A stretch of 64,000 nt of DNA. Source: Murinocardiopsis flavida (GTDB lineage Bacteria; Actinomycetota; Actinomycetes; Streptosporangiales; Streptosporangiaceae). The notes beneath the pieces were generated by a model, which ran no database searches, was not told the origin of the DNA, and was given only the letters and a program-made list of their open reading frames with translations. Of the stretch, positions 7,205 to 16,400 are shown one piece after another (position 1 is the stretch's first letter; every line of letters begins with the position of its first letter). The translations under genes were made by a program, and so were the position numbers. Where the stretch lies: positions 434,001 through 498,000 of the forward strand of contig NZ_PYGA01000001.1 in the NCBI RefSeq assembly GCF_003014485.1, written 5' to 3'.

Positions 7205-10081
7205 TCACGCGCCCGCAGCGCCCAGGCGCGCCAGCAGCAGGGACAGTTCGGTACGGGAGGCCACACCGAGCTTGGGATACACCTTGTACAGGTGGTACTC
7301 GACGGTGCGCGGGCTGAGGAACAACCGCGCCGCGACATCGCGGTTCGACGCGCCGTCCGCGACCAGCCGGGCGATTCGCAGCTCCTGCGGGCTCAGCGCG
7401 TCGAGCGCGGCGGCGCCGTCCGCCGCCGCGGCGCCGCCCGGGTCCGCTGACCCGCCGGCCGCCCGCAGCTCGTTGCGGGCCCGCTGCTCCCACGGTCGCG
7501 CGCCGATCCGGCCGAACGCCTCCGCTGCGGAGCGCAGGTGCGTCCGGGCGGCGCCGGTCCGGCGGGCGCGGCGCAGCCGCTCACCGAGCAGCAGCGCCGT
7601 ACGGGCGCGCTCGTATTCGGCGCCGCTCTCGCCCGCCAGGAGCGCGAGCGCCTCCTCGAAGAGCGGGACGGCAGCGGGGTCGTCGGCGCAGATGGCGCGG
7701 CATCGGAGCAGGAGGGCACGCGACCGCGGGGCGGCCGTGCCCGCTGACCAGCGCTGGAGGAACCCGGTCGCCTCGCGGGCCGCGGCGGGGTCACCGGCCG
7801 CGGCCGCGGCCTCGACCCGGTCGCCGGCCGCCGTCCACGCGATGACGGGGTGGCCCGTGCCGGGCCCTGCCTCGGCGAGTGCGGCCAGGCGCTCATGGGC
7901 GCGCGCGAACCGGCCCGCGCCCAGGTCGAGCAGGCCCAGCGCGTAGGACGCCGCGCCGACCCGCAGGCCGACCCGGTGCGGTATGGCGATGGCGAGCGCT
8001 TCGTCGGCGGCCGCGCGGCACTCGTCCTCCCTGCCGCGCAGCGCGGCGACCACCGCGAGGTTCGCCAGGTGCGCCGCCGCTGAGTTGGCGGCCCCGGACT
8101 CGCGCGCCAGCGCCAGCCCCTCCGCGGAGATGGCGGCGCTCAGCGCGAACCCGCTGTTCATCCGCTCCCCCGTGGCGGCGTACTCCAGGACCGCCGGCAG
8201 TGTGCCGGTCATCCCGGAGACGCGCGCCACCCGGCCGGCCCGTGCGGCGAACCGCGCCGCGCTGTCGAACTCGCCGAGCAGGCTCGCCGCAGCCGCCGCC
8301 CACAGCAGCTCCGTCGCGCCGACCGGTGCGGTGCCGGTTCCGCCGGGAGGGTCACCGCTCTCCCGGATCCTGGCGAGCGCCGTCCGCAGCCGCCCGGCGC
8401 CGCGGGCGGCCGCGCCGCTGTGCATCTCGCCGACCCCCACCAGGACCGTGCGCAGGAAGCGGGGATCGGCGACCCTGCCGGCCCCCGCCCCTCCGGTGTC
8501 CTCGTCCTCGTCCGGGAGTGCCGCCGCGTACCCGCCGATGGCGGCGAACGTGGCCAGGTCGCCCACCTGCGAGGCCGCCTCACCGGCATCGCTGAGCAGG
8601 GAGACCAGCAGCGAGGCGCGCCCGGGACGGGGGCCGCCGCCGGTGTCAGCCGGGGCGTCCGCAAGGCGCACCGCGGCATCGAGGAAGACCCGCTGCGCCT
8701 CGGCGGCGTCACCCGAGATGAGCTCGAATCGGCCGCCGAGCTGGGCGGCCTCGGCCACCAGGCCCGGCTCCGCCGCGGTCTCGCGCGCCTCGGCGAGCCG
8801 GCTCTGGGCGTGTCCGACGCGCCCGCCCAGCCAGGACGCCTCGGCCGCGGCGACGAGCCTGAGCGCGCGTTCGCCGGGGTCGGGGGTCAGGTCGGCCGCG
8901 CGACCCAGCGCCTCGCCCGCGTCGGCGTAGCCGCCGCGGGCCCTGGCGCGCGCGGCCGAGGCCGCGAGGGCCCCGGCGGTCGCCTCGTCGGGTGCCACCG
9001 CCGCTGCGGCGCGGTGCCGGGCGCTCCGGTCCTCATCCGCCCCGCTCAGCAGGTCGGCGAGGACGCCGTGGACGTGCCGCCGCCGGGCGGGGTCTGCCTG
9101 CGCCGCCACGGCCGCGCGGATCAGGGGATGGCGGAACCGCAGCACGCCGTCCGCCACCGACAGGAGTCCGACGGCCTCGGCGGGGGCCAATGCCTCGGGG
9201 CCCGAACCGAGCCGCCGGGCGGCGTCGAGGACCACGGCGGAGTCGCCGCGGCCGTCCAGCGCGGCGGCGAGCAGCAGTGTGCGGGTGTCGGCCGGCAGGT
9301 CCCGGATCCGGTCGCCGAAGAGCGCGCCGATGGCATCCCCCGCGGGGAGCGGGTCGGGCAGCGGGGCGCGGCCGGCCGCCTGCTCCGCGGTCAGCAACCG
9401 CGCGATCTCACCGATGGCGAGCGGGTTGCCGCCGGTCGCGGCGGCGACCCGCGCGGCAACGGGGTCGGCGGGCGGTGCAGCCGCGCGCGCCGCGAAGAGT
9501 CCGGCGGACTCCGCCGGCCCCAGCCCGTCCGCGTGGATCTCGGGGACGCCGCGAAGGGTGTGCCGCGCCGCCGGTGTGTCGCGCACCGCGATGAGCAGCC
9601 CGGCACCGTCCGCGCCCAAGCGGCGGGCCGCGAACAGCAGGGCATCCGCCGACGCCCGGTCCAGCCACTGGAAGTCGTCGACGAGGCACAGCAGGCCGCT
9701 CCCCGCAGCGGCGTCGGCGAGCAGCGAGAGGACGGCGGCCGACACCAGGAAGCGGTCGTCGCTGCCCGACCCGCCGAGCCCCAGCGCGCCGCGGACGGCG
9801 TCGCGCTGCACCGGGGGCAGCCCGTCGACGGCCCCCGCGACGGGACGCAGCAGTTGGTGCAGGCCGGCGAACGCCAGACCGGACTCCTGCTCCGCACCCG
9901 CCGCGCGCAGGACGGTCATGGGGCCGGCGAGGCCTGCTGCGAGGTCGAGCAGCGCCGTCTTGCCGACACCCGGCTCGCCGCGCACCACGAGGGCACCGCC
10001 GGATCCGTCCCGGACACCGTCGAGGAAGCGGCGGATCGCCGCCGCCTCGGGACCGCGCCCCACCAGTCCTGCGTGCTCCAC
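7205..10081 (-). CDS. LAL-type LuxR family transcriptional regulator
   Basis: The 958-residue protein has the large ATP-binding LuxR (MalT-like) plan. The N-terminal AAA-type ATPase has Walker A GEPGVGKT (residues 35-42) and Walker B LLCLVDDFQWLD. A long Ala-rich helical repeat region covers about residues 350-870. The C-terminal LuxR HTH is LSPQELRIARLVADGASNRD...SPRTVEYHLYKVYPKLG. Regulators of this class often sit in secondary-metabolite clusters, but none is present here. The start is GTG 10081 with AAAGGA upstream. The upstream 636 bp hold no gene. Confidence 0.9.
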   Translation of the reverse strand: MEHAGLVGRGPEAAAIRRFLDGVRDGSGGALVVRGEPGVGKTALLDLAAGLAGPMTVLRAAGAEQESGLAFAGLHQLLRPVAGAVDGLPPVQRDAVRGALGLGGSGSDDRFLVSAAVLSLLADAAAGSGLLCLVDDFQWLDRASADALLFAARRLGADGAGLLIAVRDTPAARHTLRGVPEIHADGLGPAESAGLFAARAAAPPADPVAARVAAATGGNPLAIGEIARLLTAEQAAGRAPLPDPLPAGDAIGALFGDRIRDLPADTRTLLLAAALDGRGDSAVVLDAARRLGSGPEALAPAEAVGLLSVADGVLRFRHPLIRAAVAAQADPARRRHVHGVLADLLSGADEDRSARHRAAAAVAPDEATAGALAASAARARARGGYADAGEALGRAADLTPDPGERALRLVAAAEASWLGGRVGHAQSRLAEARETAAEPGLVAEAAQLGGRFELISGDAAEAQRVFLDAAVRLADAPADTGGGPRPGRASLLVSLLSDAGEAASQVGDLATFAAIGGYAAALPDEDEDTGGAGAGRVADPRFLRTVLVGVGEMHSGAAARGAGRLRTALARIRESGDPPGGTGTAPVGATELLWAAAAASLLGEFDSAARFAARAGRVARVSGMTGTLPAVLEYAATGERMNSGFALSAAISAEGLALARESGAANSAAAHLANLAVVAALRGREDECRAAADEALAIAIPHRVGLRVGAASYALGLLDLGAGRFARAHERLAALAEAGPGTGHPVIAWTAAGDRVEAAAAAGDPAAAREATGFLQRWSAGTAAPRSRALLLRCRAICADDPAAVPLFEEALALLAGESGAEYERARTALLLGERLRRARRTGAARTHLRSAAEAFGRIGARPWEQRARNELRAAGGSADPGGAAAADGAAALDALSPQELRIARLVADGASNRDVAARLFLSPRTVEYHLYKVYPKLGVASRTELSLLLARLGAAGA

Positions 10082-10717
10082 CGCGGTCCTTTCGTCCCTG
10101 CCCGTACGGCGCGGGGCGGCGCCCGGAGCAGCCTACCCTTCGGCGGCACGCGCCGACCGGCCGGTTCCCGCATGGCGGAACCCCGGGGCGGGGGCGGCGC
10201 TCGCCCGCCGGACGGGGCCCGTGCCGGTCATCGCCGGATCGGTGGCGCTGAGCGGCCGGACCGCCTCCGGTCGCGGACCGCTGACACAGCTCGGCCGCCG
10301 GGGTTCGTGCGATCACGAAACCCGGCGGCCGATGGCACTCGCATGCGGCGCCCATGGCGTTTGAGGCGCCGCCCGGCTCAACGCGTTCCCCCCAGTCCGC
10401 GGAGCCAGGGCGGGCCTAATGTGGATCTGCCCGATCAGCCGGTGGGAAACCTGCCAGTTCGGTAAAGGATCGGGCAGGAACTGGTATAGCCGCCGCTCGT
10501 CGGCCCGCCTGCCCCGCCCGACCGGGCGGGCCGCCCGCGGGAGGCGCCCATGATCGGCGGTGCTGCCGCCGCTGCGCCGAGAACACATTCCGTGTGCGAT
10601 CCCGTGTGCGGCTGCCGCACGGGTCCGGGTGATCGTCCGCACACCGGGTTGACCCTCACACCAATGTGAGGGCATACCGTCGGCTCCGACCGAGCGGGGC
10701 CAGTAGAACGGATCGCC
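10082..10717. other. Gene-free divergent region with hairpins and a palindromic promoter
   Basis: No open frame here has actinobacterial codon bias. CTGCCCGATC at 10427-10436 pairs with GATCGGGCAG at 10468-10477. CCAGTTC (10454-10460) pairs with GAACTGG (10478-10484); the two hairpins overlap and exclude each other. A promoter with an internal palindrome follows at 10649-10678. Confidence 0.5.
10649..10678 (+). promoter_or_regulatory. Promoter with palindromic operator in its spacer
   Basis: TTGACC (10649-10654) and CATACC (10673-10678) are separated by 18 bp. The spacer holds CCCTCACA-CCAA-TGTGAGGG (10653-10672), a perfect 8-bp inverted repeat. An operator inside an over-long spacer is the geometry of MerR-family activation. 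It ends 39 bp before the LLM gene. No MerR gene is in the window, so the regulator is unassigned. Confidence 0.55.
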
Positions 10718-11554
10718 ATGGAACTCCACGTCGTCCTCCCGGACGAGTCGCCTGCGATGGACCCGGGGACGCTGATCGGCCTCGGCACCGCTGCCGAACG
10801 GCTGGGATACGCCGCCGCGTGGCTGCCCGACCACCTCCTGCCGCCCGTCGAGTACAACGACTCCTACGGCGGGGTGTACGAACCGCTCGTCACCCTGTCC
10901 TACCTGGCCGCGGCGACCAGCACGCTGCGCCTCGGCACCTCCGTCCTCGTGCTGCCGATGCGCAGCCCGTTCGTCGTGGCGAAGCAGGCCGCAACACTCG
11001 ACCGCCTCAGCGGCGGGCGGTTCACGCTCGGTGTCGGTGTCGGGTGGGACCGCACGGAGTTCGCGTCCGTCGGGTCCGACTTCGCCACGCGCGGCGCCCG
11101 CACCGACGAGGCGATCACGCTGCTGCGGCACCTGTTCCGCGGCGGCGGCCCGTTCACCGGCCGGTACTACGGCCACGACGCCGGGGCCTTCGCCCCGATC
11201 CCCGCGTCCGGCGTCCCGATCATGGTCGGCGGGATGTCCGACCGCGCGCTGCGGCGGGCCGCGGAGCACGCCGACGAGTGGCAGGGTGTCGGCCTCGCCC
11301 CCGCGGAGTTCGCCCGGCACGTCGGCCGGCTCCGCGAGCTCACCGACCGCCCCCTTCGGGTGGGCGCCCGGATCGCGTGGCGGGGCGGTGCGGCGGAACT
11401 CGCGGAGCGTGTTGCCGAGGTGCACGCGTTCGCCGAGGCGGGCGCCGACTCCGTGGCGGTCTGGTTCGGCCCCGAGGCGGGCGCCCACGACCGGATGGCC
11501 GAGTTCGCCGAGGCGAGCCGGTACGCGGGCGCCGAACGCGGGCCTACCGGCTGA
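10718..11554 (+). CDS. Luciferase-like (LLM class) F420-dependent oxidoreductase
   Basis: The 278-residue TIM-barrel protein has the LLM pattern: an early AERLGYAAAWLPDH strand-helix, LGTSVLVLPMRSP, the AKQAATLDRLSGGRFTLGVGVGW core that binds the deazaflavin or flavin, and PIMVGGMSDRALRRAAEHADEWQG. It probably transfers hydride from F420H2 to a small substrate, which cannot be named. ATG 10718 begins about 40 bp downstream of a strong palindromic promoter. It stands alone and is convergent with the N-acetyltransferase gene. Confidence 0.86.
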   Translation: MELHVVLPDESPAMDPGTLIGLGTAAERLGYAAAWLPDHLLPPVEYNDSYGGVYEPLVTLSYLAAATSTLRLGTSVLVLPMRSPFVVAKQAATLDRLSGGRFTLGVGVGWDRTEFASVGSDFATRGARTDEAITLLRHLFRGGGPFTGRYYGHDAGAFAPIPASGVPIMVGGMSDRALRRAAEHADEWQGVGLAPAEFARHVGRLRELTDRPLRVGARIAWRGGAAELAERVAEVHAFAEAGADSVAVWFGPEAGAHDRMAEFAEASRYAGAERGPTG

Positions 11555-11608
11555 CGCCACTGGGGCCCGCCCGCGGGCGGGCCCCAGCAGCCCATCACCT
11601 GCCGCCCG

Positions 11609-12550
11609 TCAATCGCCGCCCGTCAACTCCTGCCCGTCGGGTGCCTCGGCGACGACGCGGACGAGTTCGCGCTCCTGCCACTCCGCCAGGTGCAGGCCGA
11701 AGATCGACCGGAGGACGTGCGGCAGCTCCTCGGGGTCGATCTCGCGCTCCCGCTGCTCGCTGTCGGCCGGGGTCGTGATCAGCGTGCGGCCGGCGAGGCC
11801 GTAGCGGACGTCGGGCCCGTTGCGCTGGGCCACGACCATCCTGGTGAACGGCGACCTGGGGTGGGTCGAGGCGATGTAGTTGTGGTCGGCGAAGTCGGCG
11901 CGGTAGTAGCGCTCAAGGGTGAACTTGTACAGGGTGAACCACCCGCCCGGCTCGCGCACGCTCAGCATCCACCAGCCGCCGGGCGACCGGTCGACGCGGT
12001 ACGTCCACCCGCCCTGGCGCGACTCGGCGCCGTCGGCGAGCGGCACCGGCTCCAACGGGCCTTTGCCGCCCACGCCCACGTCGACGATCCAGTCGGCCCC
12101 GTCGATCTCGATCCGCAGGATCGTGTGGCCGACCGGCCGCAGCGCCTCCGGCTCCGCGCCGAACAGCATCCGGGCGCTCAACCCGGTCACGCGGAACCCG
12201 ATCCGGTCGAGCACGGTGCCGAAGAGGGTGTTGTGCTCGTGGCAGTAGCCGCCGCGGCGGTCGCGGACGAGCTTGGCCTGGAGGCTGCCGATGTCGATCC
12301 CGATCGCGCCGCCGAGCATGATGTCCAGGTTCTCGAACGGGACCGCCGCGGCGTGGGCCCGGTTCAGGCCCCGCAGCGTCTCCAGGTCCGGGGTCAGCGG
12401 CCCGTTGTAGCCGATGCGCGCCAGGTAGGCGCTTAGGTCGAGGTGTTCGGACTCCCATCGGTAGTCGGCGCCGTGCGCCGGGTCTGCTCCGGGGTCGGTG
12501 GTCGTGGCGGTCATAGTGGTCGTGGCGGTCATAGTGGTCGTGGCGGTCAT
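11609..12550 (-). CDS. nat: Arylamine N-acetyltransferase
   Basis: NAT enzymes move an acetyl group from acetyl-CoA to arylamines or hydrazines through a Cys-His-Asp triad. The triad is visible: Cys103 in RGGYCHEHN, His142 in GHTILRIEID and Asp157 in WIVDVGVGG. The 313-residue length is slightly above the usual 270-290 because the N-terminus carries three copies of MTATTT, encoded by an 18-bp tandem repeat. ATG 12550 has AGGAG upstream and is the best start, but each repeat supplies another in-frame ATG. A related role in aromatic amide synthesis (RifF-like) cannot be excluded, though no such cluster is present. Confidence 0.92.
   Translation of the reverse strand: MTATTTMTATTTMTATTTDPGADPAHGADYRWESEHLDLSAYLARIGYNGPLTPDLETLRGLNRAHAAAVPFENLDIMLGGAIGIDIGSLQAKLVRDRRGGYCHEHNTLFGTVLDRIGFRVTGLSARMLFGAEPEALRPVGHTILRIEIDGADWIVDVGVGGKGPLEPVPLADGAESRQGGWTYRVDRSPGGWWMLSVREPGGWFTLYKFTLERYYRADFADHNYIASTHPRSPFTRMVVAQRNGPDVRYGLAGRTLITTPADSEQREREIDPEELPHVLRSIFGLHLAEWQERELVRVVAEAPDGQELTGGD
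12498..12550 (-). repeat. 18-bp tandem repeat covering the nat start codon
   Basis: GTGGTCGTGGCGGTCATA is present at 12498-12515 and 12516-12533, and as 17 of 18 bases at 12534-12550. On the minus strand each copy encodes Met-Thr-Ala-Thr-Thr-Thr, so each provides a start codon. Confidence 0.9.
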
Positions 12551-12640
12551 GCTGGCTCCTACGGGTGTGGGTCGGCCGGGTGGGGCCGGAACCGGGTGCG
12601 GTCCGATGTGCGGCGAGGGGCGCCTTCGCGGCGCGCGGGC

Positions 12641-13282
12641 TCAGCCGGTGGGGGCGGCGCGCATGGCCGCCATCGCCGCGGCGGCCCGCGCGAGCCGGCC
12701 GCCCTGGGTTCGGGCGGCCTCCAGCACCGCCTTGGCGTACTCGGCGTCCGCCGCGGCCAGTCCCTCGGTCTGGCTGACCCCGTAGGGGTTGCCGCCTGCG
12801 GCGCTACTGATCTCGTAGTCGACGTATCCGGTGGGCACCACGACGCACCCCCAGTGGTACATCGTGTTGTACAGCGAGAGCAGGGTGGATTCCTGGCCGC
12901 CGTGGACCTCGTAGCTGCCCGTGAACGCGGTGACGGCCTTCTCCGCCATCTCCCCCGCCTCCCACAGCGCCGACGTCGTGTCCAGGAACTGCCGGAGCTG
13001 CGAGGCCATGTTGCCGAACCGGGACGGCGTCCCGAACGCGTACCCGTTAGCCCAGGTGAGGTCCTCATGGGCGACCGCGGGAATGTGCGCGGTGGCGTCG
13101 AGATGGGCGCGCCACGCCGGATTCGCGTCCACAGCGGCGTCCGGCGCGAGCTCGGCCGCCCGGCGCAACCGCACCTCCGCCCCCATGTCCGCGACACCAT
13201 CGGCGAACGCCTCGGCGAGCCGGTGGATGTTGCCGGTGGAGGAGTAGTAGATGACCGCGATCCTGGTGTCTTCGATGGCCAT
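12641..13282 (-). CDS. wrbA: WrbA-like NAD(P)H:quinone oxidoreductase
   Basis: The 213-residue flavodoxin-fold protein has the FMN phosphate loop YYSSTGNIHRLA (about residues 12-23), the GTPSRFGNMASQLRQFLD motif typical of WrbA, and TGSYEVHGGQESTLLSL, where most WrbA have TSSxHGGQE. It would reduce quinones by two electrons and protect against redox stress. ATG 13282 has AAGGGAAG upstream. It lies 90 bp before the nat gene on the same strand; both are detoxification enzymes and may be co-transcribed. Confidence 0.9.
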   Translation of the reverse strand: MAIEDTRIAVIYYSSTGNIHRLAEAFADGVADMGAEVRLRRAAELAPDAAVDANPAWRAHLDATAHIPAVAHEDLTWANGYAFGTPSRFGNMASQLRQFLDTTSALWEAGEMAEKAVTAFTGSYEVHGGQESTLLSLYNTMYHWGCVVVPTGYVDYEISSAAGGNPYGVSQTEGLAAADAEYAKAVLEAARTQGGRLARAAAAMAAMRAAPTG

Positions 13283-13387
13283 GGTGTCGCTTCCCTTTCG
13301 CTGTCGTGGTCCGGTTCCACCGTGTCCCGCGGCGCTTACCGCCCACTGACCGCCGGCTTACGGTCGGCCGACCCGGCCGCGGTCGGC

Positions 13388-13393
13388 TAGCGT
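13388..13393 (+). promoter_or_regulatory. Candidate -10 element for leaderless AfsR-type transcript
   Basis: TAGCGT ends 7 nt before the ATG at 13401, with no Shine-Dalgarno sequence. This spacing suggests a leaderless transcript. Confidence 0.4.
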
Positions 13394-13400
13394 TGGCGGC

Positions 13401-16400
13401 ATGCGATTCGGGGTGCTCGGACCACTCGCCGTCTGGGGTCCTGACGAAGCGCCGGTCCGGGTACCGGGCGCCAAGGTGCGCGCCCTCCTCGCCGACCTCC
13501 TGCTGCACGAGGGGCGGCCGGTCCCCGCCGACCGGCTCATCGACGACCTCTGGGGCGACGACCTCCCCGGCAACCCCGCGGGCGCGCTCCAGGCGAAGGT
13601 CTCGCAGCTCCGGCGGGTCCTCGACGGCATCGAGCCGGGCGGCCGCGCCCTGGTCGAGTCGCGGCCGGCGGGCTATGCGCTGCGCGTCGCGGCCGAGGCG
13701 GTCGACACCGGGCGGTTCGCCGCGCTCACCGCCGCGGCGGGCGGCGCCGAACCCGCGGAGCGCGCGGCACTCCTGGCCGAGGCGCTGGCGCTCTTCCGCG
13801 GGCCCGTGTGCGCCGAGTTCGCCGACGAGGAGTTCGCGCGGGCCGCCGTCACCCGGTGGGAGGAGCAGCGCATCACGGCGGTGGAGGACCTCGCCGAGGC
13901 GCGGCTCGAACTCGGTGCGCACCGGCTCCTCACCGGCGAACTCGGCGCGCTCATCGAGCGGTACCCGCTGCGGGAACGGCTGCGCGCCGCCCAGATCCGC
14001 GCCCTCTACCAGTCCGGGCGGCAGAGCGAGGCGCTGGCGGAGTTCGACCGGCTGCGCGGCCACCTGCGCGCCGAACTGGGCGTCGACCCCGGCCCCGAGC
14101 TAATGCGGCTCCACCAGGCGGTCCTGGAGCAGGACCCCGGACTCCAGGCTGCGCCCGCTCCCGCCGCCCGCCCCCGGACCAACCTCCCGGCACCGCTGCT
14201 CGCCGAGCCGCACGGCGGCCTGGTCGGCCGCGAAGGCGCCATGGCCGATGTGCGCGCGCGGCTCGCCGCCGGGCGGCTGGTCACCCTGTCCGGGCCGGGC
14301 GGCGTGGGCAAGACCCGCCTCGCCGTCGAGACCGCGGCCCAGGCCGCGGACGACTTCCCGGACGGTGTGTGGCTCGTCGAGCTGGCGTCGCGGCGCCATG
14401 GCGCCACCACGGTCGAGACCCTCGCCGGGGCGGTGTCGGCGGTGCTGGGGATCCGCGAGGACGCGGGGCTCGGCGTCCCGCACGGCGGCGAGTACATCGG
14501 GCCGGTCGACCGGCTGACCGGTGCGCTGCGCGCCAAGAGCCTCCTGCTGGTCCTGGACAACTGCGAGCACGTGGTCGAGGCCGCGGCCGCGCTCGCCGGG
14601 TCGCTGCTCGGCTCGGCGCCCGAGGTGCGCGTCCTCGCCACCAGCCAGGAGCCGCTGGGGCTGCCCGGCGAACTCGTCCACCCGGTGCAGCCCCTGGACC
14701 TGCCCGATCCCGCCGCCGGTCCCGAGGCGCTCGCGCGGACGCCCGCCGTCCGGCTGTTCACGGCGCGCGCGGCGGCGGCCGCCCCCGGGTTCGCCCTCGA
14801 CCCGGGAAACGCGCACGCCGTCGCGGCGATCTGCCGCCGGCTCGACGGGATCCCGCTCGCGCTGGAGCTCGCCGCGACCCGGGTACGGGCCATCGGAGTC
14901 CACGACCTCGCGGCCCGGCTCGACGACCGGTTCCAGCTGCTCACCGCCGGAAACCGCAACGCTCCGGCCCGCCAGCAGACGCTGCGGGCCATGATGGACT
15001 GGAGCTGGGAACTCCTGCCGCCCGAGGAACAGGCGGTCCTGCGCCGACTCGCGGTCCACGCCGACGGCTGCACGCTCGCCGCGGCCGAGGAGGTCTGCGC
15101 CGGCGGCGAAGTCCCCGCCGCCGACGTCCTCGACCTGCTCGCGCGGCTGATCGACCGCTCACTCGTCATCGCCGTCGACACCGCCGAGCCCCCGCCGGCC
15201 GAGGACGGCGGGCGATCGGGAGAGAATTCCGCGGCGCCTCGCGCCCCCATTGAGGGTGGTGGCGGGCGACGGGAGGGCGGCGGGCGACGGGAAGAAGATG
15301 CCGTAGCGCCTCGCGCCTCCGTTGCGGGTGGACGGGTGGGAAAGCGCTACCGGCTCCTCGAATCCGTCGCCGCGTACTGCCTGGGCCGCTTGGACGAAGC
15401 CGGGGAGGCCGACGCGGTGCAGGCCCGGCACGCGGAGTTCTACGCGCGGCTGGCCGAGCGTGCGGAGCCGCTGCTTCGCGGCCACGGGCAGCGCGAATGG
15501 TTGGAGCGGTTGGACGCGGAGGAGGGGAACCTGCGCGCGGCGATCGACTCTGCGGTGCGGCGCCGATCCGTGCCGCTCGCGCTGCGGCTGGTGAACGCCC
15601 TCGCGTGGTACTGGCTGCTGCGCGGGCGCCTTGGCGAGGCCCGCAGGTCGCTGTGCGCGGCGCTGGGCCGGGACGGCGATGCGCCCGATTCCGCGCGCGC
15701 CGCGGCGATGTCGTGGTCGGCGGGTATCGCGTTCATGACCTACGAGTCCGATCCCGTCCCGCAGGCCCAGGCGGCGCTGGAGTGCTACGACGGGCTCGAC
15801 GACCCGGACGGCCGGGCGCGGGCGCTGTGGCTGCTGGCGTTCTGCCGCTCGGGTTCCGGGGACCTCTCGGGCACGGTGCGGCTGGTGGACGAGGCGCTCG
15901 CGGTGTTCAGGGCGCGTTCGGACCGGTGGGGGATCGCGGCGGCGCTGAGCACCCGGGCCGATCTCGCGCTCGTTCAGGGCGACCTCGCGACCGCGGGCCG
16001 TGACAGCGAGGCGGGCGAGTCGCTGTTCCAGGCGCTGGGCGACCGTTGGGGCCAGGTGTACGCGGCGAAGCCGCGCGCCACGCTGGCGGAGATCACCGGC
16101 GACCACGCGTTGGCAGCGGAGCTGCACCGGCGGTCGCTCACCATGGCCGAGGAGCTGCGCTTGTGGCCCTCGGTCTCCGAACAGCTGGCCAAGCTGGGGC
16201 GGCTGGCCCTGCTCGCCGGGGACTTCGAGAGCGCCGACGACCTCCACGAGCAGGCGCGGCGGCTCGCGGCGGAGCAGGCGGACGGTTCAGGTACGGCGTT
16301 CGCCGAGACCGGCCTCGCGCTGAGCGCCCGGCGGCAGGGGCGGTTCGACGCCGCCGAGGAGTATCTTCAGCGGCTCCTCGACTGGAACCGCCGCACGGCG

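Noticed and set aside
10427-10460. Cobalamin riboswitch-like words (GGTGGGAAACCTGCC)
   Set aside because: Only a short resemblance; the remaining conserved elements and the usual downstream gene types are missing.
8420-10465. A long plus-strand open frame opposite the LAL regulator
   Set aside because: It is antisense to a gene with intact Walker and LuxR motifs, and has random-like composition.
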